From Ceratotherium simum simum (lineage: Eukaryota > Chordata > Mammalia > Perissodactyla > Rhinocerotidae), in assembly GCF_000283155.1 (NCBI RefSeq), contig NW_004454261.1:249858-313857 (forward strand): a stretch of DNA of 64,000 nt, in the 5' to 3' direction. The notes beneath the pieces were generated by a model. It made no database searches, was not told the DNA's origin, and worked only from the letters and a program-made list of their open reading frames with translations. This document shows, piece by piece, positions 44,124 through 64,000 of this stretch (its first letter is position 1; the number at the start of each line of letters is the position of its first letter). The translations under genes were made by a program, and so were the position numbers.

Positions 44124-44420
44124 GTAACTTGCCCAAGATCACACAGCTAATGCATTGATGGGAGACTCAGGACACAAAATTTTGGCAGCCTGGTTCCAGA
44201 GCTTCCCTTTACCTCTGTGTACACTGCTCCTCTGCTCCTAAACTCCCTGCAACCAAACTTCTCCGCCTTGTGCCCATGTGCTGTTTGAAACTGGATAAGT
44301 GGCTTAACCTCTCTGCTTTCTCATATGTAAAATGGGGGCCCCGTGAGGTTGTTGAGGAGGAAATATGATAATGAGTGTCAGTGCTCAGCACGGTGCCCAG
44401 CAACACAGCCTGATCTTTCA
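44110..44420 (-). mobile_element. MIR fragment
   Basis: 'AACTTGCCCAAGATCACACAG', 'TTCATATGTAAAATGGGG', 'GAGGTTGTTGAGGAGG' are MIR blocks. Confidence 0.65.
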
Positions 44421-44929
44421 AGGATTGCCCTGATTGAGGAAACACCTCAGGTTAGAGATGCACCTATGCACACACCTGTGGGCAGGCTCCCAAGATTCAT
44501 TTCCTCCCCCACCCCACCTCACTCTTTAACTAGAGCACCCAGAACCCCTTTGGGGCTCTGAGAAACATTCTTCATTGGGGGCCACAGGCATGGCACGGGG
44601 GTGGGGAATCGGACTGGGATCAAGGCTTCCTGCAGGTGGAAACAAGTCTGACTGGGGTCCAGACGAATAAATAGCCCAGCAACCAAAGAAGGAAGTGGGG
44701 AGGCACTGCAGACTGAGGAAGTTATGCGAGCAAGGTGGAGAAGCCCGGAATAGCTCGCAATCCCACTGCTGAGCTGGCAGGGGCCAGTGGGAGGGCAAGG
44801 GCAGCTGGCAGAAACCTAAAGACAGGCAGACACACCTGGACTTCACACCAGGGCCCACAAGAGCCAAGGAAGAGTTTAAAGAAGGGAGGGATGTGGCCAT
44901 ACAGGGTGGATGTTTCACTCCACGTGCAT

Positions 44930-45375
44930 GCTGGTGTAGGCAGAGTCATTTCCCCCAAAGATGTCCACATCCTAACACCCAGAACCTGTGAATATGTTAC
45001 ATTACATGACAAAAGGAATTTTGCAGATATGATTAAGTTAAAGATCTTAGAATGGGGGATTATCCTGGACTATTTGTGGGGTCCCAATGTAATGACAAGG
45101 GTCCTTATAAGAGGGAAGAGAATCAGGGTCAGAGAAGAATACATAGTGATGGAAACAGAGGCTAGAATGAAGCCCTTTGAAGATGAAGGAAGGGGCCATA
45201 AGCCAAGCAAAGCAAGATCCTCTAGAAGCTGCAAAAAATGAAGAACAGATTCTCCTCTAGAACCTCCAGAAGGAACACAGCCCTGCTGACACCTTGATTT
45301 CAGACTTCTTCCTGCCAGAACTGCAAGATAGTAAATAGGTGTTTGTGGTTTGCGGTCATTTGTTACAGTAGCATC
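44930..45375 (+). mobile_element. LTR-retrotransposon-like repeat (MaLR-type?)
   Basis: 'CAAAGATGTCCACATCCTAACACCC', 'GATATGATTAAGTTAAAGATCTT', 'GGGTCCTTATAAGAGG', 'CTCCAGAAGGAACACAGCC' form a well-known mammal-wide repeat; a reverse copy is at 55186-55350. Family name uncertain. Confidence 0.6.
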
Positions 45376-45394
45376 AGAAACACATACCCTTTAG

Positions 45395-45545
45395 GAGCAC
45401 AAACTCTGGATCCCGGCTGCCTGGGTTCCAATCCCACTCTTACCAGCTAGAGGATCTTGGGCAAGTGGCCAAAGCCCTCAGTTTCTTCATCTGTAAAATG
45501 GGCATAGTAACAACACCTACAGCTTGCAGAATAAACAGTTTAAGA
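45395..45545 (+). mobile_element. MIR SINE
   Basis: 'GGCTGCCTGGGTTCCAATCCC', 'GATCTTGGGCAAGTGG', 'TTTCTTCATCTGTAAAATGGG'. Confidence 0.85.
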
Positions 45546-47500
45546 TATGTGAAATAGACAAGATGCTGCCACTGAGCCTCACGGAGATGTTTGCTGTCTT
45601 TAGTGTGTCTTCAAGTATTATACACCATAATTTTTTCAAAGAATACAAAGGTGTGCCTTATAAAAAAAATCCCCAGTTCCTGTGGATGAACTGGAGGAAG
45701 AGAATCTACAGCAGAGAGACCAGGGACCACAGGGGTGGAGAGAAGGATGGGCTGGGAGAGACAGTCAGATGGTGGCGAGGGCTGGACACGGGGTGAGGGA
45801 GAGGGAGGAAGAAGGGACTCTGCCTTGGAGGCCTGTTGGGGTTGTCACCAAAATAAGGCAAGAGGGACGAGGAGCAGGTGTTTGTAAAAATAAAAGTATG
45901 GTTCAACATGTCCAGCGCTCACTGTGTGTGGGCAAGGGGATGAGCATTCTGCTTGCCTGGTGCCACCTGCTTGTCATCCTAACTCAGAGAGAGGTTCTAC
46001 GGCTGTGAATGTGCAGTTTACAGATTAGGAACTGAGGCTGGGAGAAGACAGAGCCGGAACCAAAACCGCTGCCCCCGGTGTCCTCCAGGGTGGGGGTACC
46101 TTGTGCCCAGGCCTCTGCTGAGTGTGCATGAGGGGGTAGGGGAGGGAAGAAGCCATAGGGCAGATCAATTGATTCACCTAGGTCAAGGTTACTGGAGAGT
46201 TAATGAGTAGTGAGGGAGAAGGGGGAGCCCAGGCTGTGTGGTGGGAGGAGAAGGGGCCTGGCTGTGGGTCCTGGAGGGAAATCTTAGAAAGCTGTGTAGC
46301 AAGAACCCTATCCTGGAAGTGAGGGCCAGGGAGGGAGGGGTGTCCCTGCTGCTCCCAGGCCTGGCTTTGCCTCTGTGGGGAAAGGGTGGGGGGGGCGAGG
46401 GTACAGCAGGGAGATAACTGCACCCAGGCAGGGGTGGACAGGGAAGGGGGGTACCTGGGTCCGCCCAGAAATCACCCCCACTTCCTTCCTCTTATCCACC
46501 TTGGGTTGTCAGACAAAATACAGGGTGCCCAGTTAAATCTGAATTTCCAATAAATAACAAATACTTTGTTAGTATAAATAGGTCCCAGTTATCCCATTCC
46601 GCATCCCAGGCAGCCTCCCTCCCCAGCCCTCCACGCCCAAAAGCTTGCTAACTGGAAGTCCCGTCCCCCCAGCCACCTTCTCTCTCTCCTCTGCTGGCTT
46701 ATCTTTCCCAACATCCTCCTCCCAAACTTCTGGGCACAAATGCACATCCCCCAGGAAAAAGGCATGAAGAATTCCAGCTGCCACCTCCTCCCCTCCCAAT
46801 GGGCCTTACTCCATTTTCGCCTGCATCCCTCTGGTCAGTCCCTGGAAGACAGGGCCAGGACCCTTCCCAGACCTCCAGCACCGTAGGCATGAGCCTTCCC
46901 TCTGAGCCTGGGGTCTTCGAAGCATCTCGGCTCCTTTAAGTGTCAAAACAGCAGAAACTACCCCCAGCCCCATCTTTCAGATGGATTAACTGAGGCTCAG
47001 AGAAAGGAGGAACCCGGCCTGGCAGGGAGACAGAGGCCGCAGGAATTCCCTCTCGAGGTTTTCAAACCACGCAGCCCAAACGCTTAAGGCCACAATGAGA
47101 CCAGGAAACGGGATGGGTTTTGGGGGGGATGGGAGAGGAAAACAGAGAAAGTATTGGGGGGTTGGGGGTTCCCAGCAGGTGGCATCACCTCCAACCCCCT
47201 ACCCCGCCCCCAGTTTCAGAAGCTGAATCTCCCCGATTGTAGAAAGTAAGCAGATGTTTGCACTCCCCCTCCTCCTCCTTCAAAAGAAAGGATGTCGAAA
47301 TCAAAGCAGACAGAGGTCAGGTTTGTTTTGTTTCTCCAGGCCTCCCCCGCTCCAGGCATGAGGGCAAAGCCAGTAAAAGAGCCCGGTTTACAGGAAATCA
47401 GACCAGTTCCCCTTTAACCCCTGGATGGGGCTTTGGAAACCAGCCCTCGAGGGATGAAGGCACCCCACCAACACACCCTTGGCCTCCTACTCACACCCCT
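45546..47500. other. Intergenic region without a recognised gene
   Basis: GC-richer sequence with MIR scraps ('CAGATGGATTAACTGAGGCTC' near 46978). Open frames here are short and show no protein signature. Confidence 0.5.
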
Positions 47501-47519
47501 ACCCCAGATGCACAACCGT

Positions 47520-48185
47520 GCTGGGAATCAGAGAGATGCAAATTAAAACGACACTGGGGCAATGATCCAAAGCTCTGCAGTGGGGAAATCGGCAGTTTTG
47601 TGCTCAGCCAGTGCGTAAGTAAATCAATACACTTATGGAGGGGAATTCAGCAGTATCTAGCAAGATTACTAATAAAGACCTTGATCCAGGATTATCTCCT
47701 TTCATAGCAATAACAACCTGTGAAGTTGGTGCTGTTATAACCCTATTTTACGTGAGCAAAGTGAAGCTCAGAGTGGTTACCAGTAGTTTGACACCCCAAA
47801 TAGGTGTCAGAGTTGGAAACTGAGGCACGCTCAAGATAACTCATTGGAGAGTGCATGTTTTGTAACCGGGGCAGTCTGTCCATCAGCAGGAAGCTGGTTA
47901 CTTTCACACAATATAGTATGGGGCAGTTGCCTGTAAGAACAAAGAGGCTCTCTGCACACTGAAATGAAATAATCTCTAAGGTATATTGTTTATGAAAGAG
48001 CAGGGTATCATTTATGGTTGGCTAATCTTTGACAAAGGAGCCAGGAAGATACAAAGGAGAAAGGCAAGTCTCTTCGATAAATGGTGTTGAGAAAACTGGA
48101 CAGCCACATGCAAAAGAATGAAAGAAACCATTATCTTGTACCATACACAAAAATTAACTCAAAATGGACTCCTGCACTACCAAGT
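47520..48185 (+). mobile_element. L1 ORF2 fragments immediately upstream of the C3-B promoter
   Basis: 48018-48183 is an L1 ORF2 piece ('GGCTAATCTTTGACAAAGGAGCC', 'CAAAAATTAACTCAAAATGG'); 47520-47590 ('GAGATGCAAATTAAAACGACAC') is a second L1 end piece. MIR-like sequence lies between them at 47715-47825. Confidence 0.75.
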
Positions 48186-48318
48186 GGATGTAACAGGGAA
48201 AGGTCCCTGATCACCAGCTGGCCTTGAACCTGAGGGAGTCCAGGGCAGGGGGCAGTTGTGTTCATGTTGCAGGAGGACATGCCCTCAGGTTATTTACCCC
48301 AGGCTGTGTTGGCCTCAG

Positions 48319-48427
48319 GGATTGAAAAATTTAGAAAATGGTGTTGAGAAATCTGGGGCAGTCCCAGGGAGGGAAGAGGCCACGGGGAGTGGAGGGCTGG
48401 GCTTAGAGGGAGGAGGAGGATAAAAGG
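48319..48427 (+). promoter_or_regulatory. C3: Promoter of C3 copy B
   Basis: TATA-like GGATAAAAGG at 48418-48427, about 85-90 bp before the ATG. Upstream are TTGAGAAAT at 48344-48352 (C/EBP-like) and, right after it, GGGGCAGTCCC at 48355-48365 (NF-kB-like). Human C3 is an acute-phase gene known to be induced by IL-1 and IL-6 through adjacent C/EBP and NF-kB sites about 100 bp before the start, and the spacing here fits. A further AT-rich TTGAAAAATTTAG lies at 48322-48334. Transcription start is inferred near 48450. The matching promoter of copy A is not in the window. Confidence 0.75.
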
Positions 48428-48510
48428 AGGCTTCCAGAGATCTCTGCTCACTCCTCCCCGTGCTCTCCCTCAGTCCCTCTGTCCCTCTGTCCCTCCACCG
48501 ACCCTGCACC

Positions 48511-61311
<12,801 letters not shown>

Positions 61312-61474
61312 GTGCGGGAAGGTGGTGGCCCCGTCCACAGGACGCAGGACCCCAGGGATCCTGGGCATTTTCTCATCCCATCCAACAGCCTCTGTTTCCT
61401 GGTGGCTTGTACCTTGTCCCCTGGTTGCTGGAGGGGCGTCAGAGTCTAGACTGTGGGTGACGTAGTCAGCGCTT

Positions 61475-61790
61475 TTTGTAAACAGATTTTATTTGTAGAG
61501 CAGTTTTAGTTTCACGGCAAAATTAAGTGGAAAGTACAGAGATTTCCCATACACGCCCTGCCCCCCCAACACACACACAGCCTCCCCCACTATCGACATC
61601 CTGCACCAGAGTGGTGCATTTGTTACATTCAATGAACCTACGTGGGCACATCGTTATCACCCCAAGTTCATACTTGACATGAGGGTTCATTTGGTGTTAC
61701 ACATTCTATGGGTTTGGACTAACATATAATGACATGTATGCACCATTACAGCATCACACAGAACAATTTGCAACAATGGAAACTTTTAAG
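61475..61790. mobile_element. Old LINE-like fragment shared with copy A, intron 19
   Basis: Aligns with 2805-3085 at roughly 90% or better and marks the last clear homology between the copies inside the window. Confidence 0.6.
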
Positions 61791-62082
61791 GGGGTGATGT
61801 CGACATGAGAGTGTGTAAAGCAATTAAGAAAAACTAGAAGAGGAAACAGGATGAAATGAGTGATTGAAACATTAGTGGTCGGATTGTGAAACGTGCCAAA
61901 AAGGTGCTACCTGTCCCCCTCGCAGCTGACAGCTGGATGTGAGACCCTGACAAGCCCTGGCCAAATATGAATGGTTTATAGCAGGACAAGGAGTTGGGTG
62001 TGGAAAGTGAGCACTGATTTTTAGTGCAAAATAGAAGTGGGTGCCAAAAATCCCAGTCATCAAGATTAATAATATTTTATTG

Positions 62083-62331
62083 CATTTTTTTTTGTGTGTT
62101 TGAGGAAGACCAGCCCTGAGCTAACATTGATGCCAATCCTCCTCTTTTTGCTGGGGAAGACTGGCCCTGGGCTAATATCTGTGCCCATCTTCCTCTACTT
62201 TATATGTGGGATGCTGTCTCAGCATGGCTTGATAAGTGGTGCGTAGGTCCGCACCCAGGATCCAAACCCATGAACCCTGGGCCGCCAAAGCGGAGCGTGC
62301 GAATTTAAGCACTACACCACCGGGCTGGCCT
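62083..62331 (-). mobile_element. ERE SINE, intron 19 of C3-B
   Basis: Reverse: head 'GGCCAGCCCGGTGGTGTAGTGC', body 'GATATTAGCCCAGGG' and 'AATGTTAGCTCAGGGC', ends in poly-T as read. Flanks 'AATATTTT' / 'CAATATTTTTT' suggest target duplication. Confidence 0.9.
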
Positions 62332-62379
62332 TGCAATATTTTTTCTTTAAATGAATCCAAATGCAAAAAAATCCAAGAA

Positions 62380-62890
62380 GAACAAAATATCCAGTTTTTA
62401 AATAGAGACCAGCACCGTGCCGAGCCATATTGGAGTCTGAGGCAAGAGGAAAAATGTGCACACTGTATATGTGCTTTCTGTATATTTTAAAGGTTAACTT
62501 TTTTTCAGAGCATTAAAGTAGCTGAAAAAATATTGGAACCTTGAAAAGTAGGTTAAACTCACAACATTAACTTTATTTTATTTATATCAAAGCCAGAATT
62601 TATTATACTGTATTATAGTCTTGTTTAGTTCTAATTTATAATAACTTATACTTTTTTATTGTTTTACTTTCCTGGCTTCAAGATTTTCTGCTTCTTTGCT
62701 GGTCTTGCTTTTAATTGAAAGAATTGAAATTTTCTGGCAATTTCTCTTGAACAAGTGATGGGTTTAAATGAAATCATGTACCCAGGGTCACATAGTTTTT
62801 TGGAGTTTTTTTTTTTTGTTGCCTGAGGACTCCAATACGGCTCAGTATGGTTCTAGTTTGTGGCTCCCATCTCTGTTTCAAGTCAGAGCA
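62380..62890. repeat. Ancient repeat, relative of the one in intron 21 of C3-A
   Basis: 'GAACAAAATATC', 'GGCAAGAGGAAAAATG' and 'CCAGAATTTA.TATA' match 6258-6800 loosely. An independent insertion of the same unidentified family. Confidence 0.45.
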
Positions 62891-63187
62891 TCTTTATATT
62901 TACCTGTTGTACATTTTCATATATTGAAGTTCCTTTAAATGATTGGGGTTTCCTTTAAATGAAAAGAAAATTCCTACAGCTTTAAAAAAATAAAAGTTGA
63001 AAACCACAGATCCTTGCTGGTTAAAGCATGTGCTAGGCCAGTAGCAATCTGGTAAAGTAGCTTTACCTGATTTTGTTAGAAATTCAGAGTCTTGGACCCC
63101 ACCCCTGACCTGCTGAATCAGAACGTGCATTTTAACATGATCTCTGGGAGATTTGTACGTGCATGAAAGTTGGAGATGTTCTGCCCT

Positions 63188-63400
63188 GCATTAGCGTTTC
63201 TCAGTCTCATGACTGATGTCATTCTGGGCTGGATCATTCTTTGCGGTAGGGGTGTGGTCCTGTACAATATAGGATGTTGAGCAGCATTCACAGCCTCTAC
63301 CTGCTAGATTCCAGCACCCAGCCCCCAAGTTATGACATCCAGAAATGTCCCCAGACATTCGGGGGGTAAGGGTGGTTCCCAAAGGGCCCTGTGGTTTTAG
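63188..63400 (-). mobile_element. MER20 DNA transposon remnant
   Basis: 'TGTACAATATAGGATGTTGAGC', 'CTCTACCTGCTAGATTCCAGC', 'CAGAAATGTCCCCAGACATT' are MER20 in reverse. A MER5-like piece precedes it at 63015-63180. Confidence 0.8.
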
Positions 63401-63429
63401 AACCTGCTCTCCGTGCCCTTGTGACATCT

Positions 63430-63830
63430 TCTCAACGTCATTGTCTTGCCAGCCACTGTTTTAACTCTCTACGTAGTATCTTATTTAATGCTCACAAGAA
63501 CCTTATAATGTCAGTACTATTATTTTCCTCTAAACGAGGACACTGAAGCCAGGGAAGGTACTTGCCAGATCAGGGACTTGCCCAAGATCACCAGTGGATG
63601 ACCTTTTAAGATTCCAATCTTAGAGCCTCAGGATTTTAGCATCGTAACCAATGGAACTTGGAAATTTTAGACTCCTGGGCTGTTAGGAATTGAAGAGTCA
63701 GTAGGGTTAAAAGTAGGGAGCTTCCTAAGCTCAAATGCTTGGGTTCAAATTTCAGGTCCTCCCCTGGGCAGCTGTGTGGCCTGAATCAAGTTACTCATAC
63801 TCTCTGGGCCCATCTATAAAATGGGCACGA
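63430..63830. mobile_element. Two MIR SINE fragments, intron 19 of C3-B
   Basis: 63440-63620 reverse ('TCAGGGACTTGCCCAAGATCAC'); 63715-63825 forward ('GGCAGCTGTGTGGCCTGAATC'). Confidence 0.75.
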
Positions 63831-63833
63831 GAG

Positions 63834-64000
63834 GGACCAGCCCCATGGCATGGTGGTTAAGTTTGGCGCACTCCACTTCGGTGGCCTGGGTTCACAGGTT
63901 CAGATCCCAGGCGCAGACCCACACCGCTCATCAGCCATGCTGTGGTGACGACCCACATATAAAGTACAGATTGGCACAGATGTTAGCTCAGGGCTAATCT
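63834..64000 (+). mobile_element. ERE SINE, cut by the window edge
   Basis: Head GGGACCAGCCCCATGGCATGG, 'GGTTCACAGGTTCAGATCCC', body 'GATTGGCACAGATGTTAGC'. Exon 20 of copy B is not reached. Confidence 0.9.

Noticed and set aside
25246..48300. A further gene between the two C3 copies (such as the TNFSF14 or GPR108 neighbours of human C3)
   Set aside because: No exon-like conserved frames with splice sites were found on either strand; nearly everything is repeat-derived.

Overview
This is nuclear DNA of a placental mammal. It carries intron-split genes with GT-AG boundaries, old mammal-wide repeats (MIR, L2, MER5A, MER20) and about a dozen ERE-type tRNA-derived SINEs, recognisable by 'GGCCGGCCCCGTGG...' heads and 'AGCTAACATC' / 'GATGTTAGCTC' bodies. 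ERE SINEs belong to Perissodactyla (horses, rhinoceroses, tapirs). The ERE subtype with a 'CATACAACTATCTGCTGGGG' tail reminds me of rhinoceros or tapir rather than horse, but that is a weak recollection.

The window holds two complement component C3 genes, head to tail on the + strand. Copy A (1930-25201) shows exons 18-41; its exons 1-17 lie upstream of the window. Copy B (48511-61311) shows the promoter, signal peptide and exons 1-19; its exons 20-41 lie beyond the right edge. Exon numbers and nearly all exon lengths match the 41-exon human gene as I remember it. From exon 18 to the stop, copy A has exactly the human residue count, so human prepro-C3 numbering can be used for it (Cys1010/Gln1013 thioester, His1126, factor I sites at 1303 and 1320, C-terminal Asn1663). 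Every visible exon is open and correctly phased in both copies.

The overlap (intron 17, exon 18, intron 18, exon 19, start of intron 19) allows a direct comparison. The 195 exon bases differ at 8 positions, 5 of them silent. About 250 bases of intron 19 differ at roughly 14 positions. The introns also differ by several deletions or insertions, including an ERE present only in copy A. This is therefore a real, fairly old paralogue pair and not two alleles placed side by side by an assembler. Copy A encodes the alpha-chain functions (thioester domain, CUB, MG8, C345C) and shows some altered residues: no Arg at the third factor I site, a new Cys1416 and a new N-glycosylation site at 1651. Copy B encodes the beta chain, the RRRR processing site and C3a, whose C-terminus reads LDLAR in place of the usual LGLAR.

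Between the genes (25246-48300) I find no other gene. The 3' flank of copy A has a minisatellite, then comes a mix of SINEs and microsatellites. From 29.8 to 44.1 kb there is a nest of transposons: a class I endogenous retrovirus remnant, two minus-strand L1 elements and three EREs. An L1 scrap ends only about 130 bp before the conserved promoter elements of copy B. The C3 introns are unusually rich in minisatellites. Two of these arrays have units that copy splice-site sequence (donor-like in intron 7 of B, acceptor-like in intron 29 of A). A third, in intron 35 of A, repeats a nuclear-receptor-like DR4 motif.
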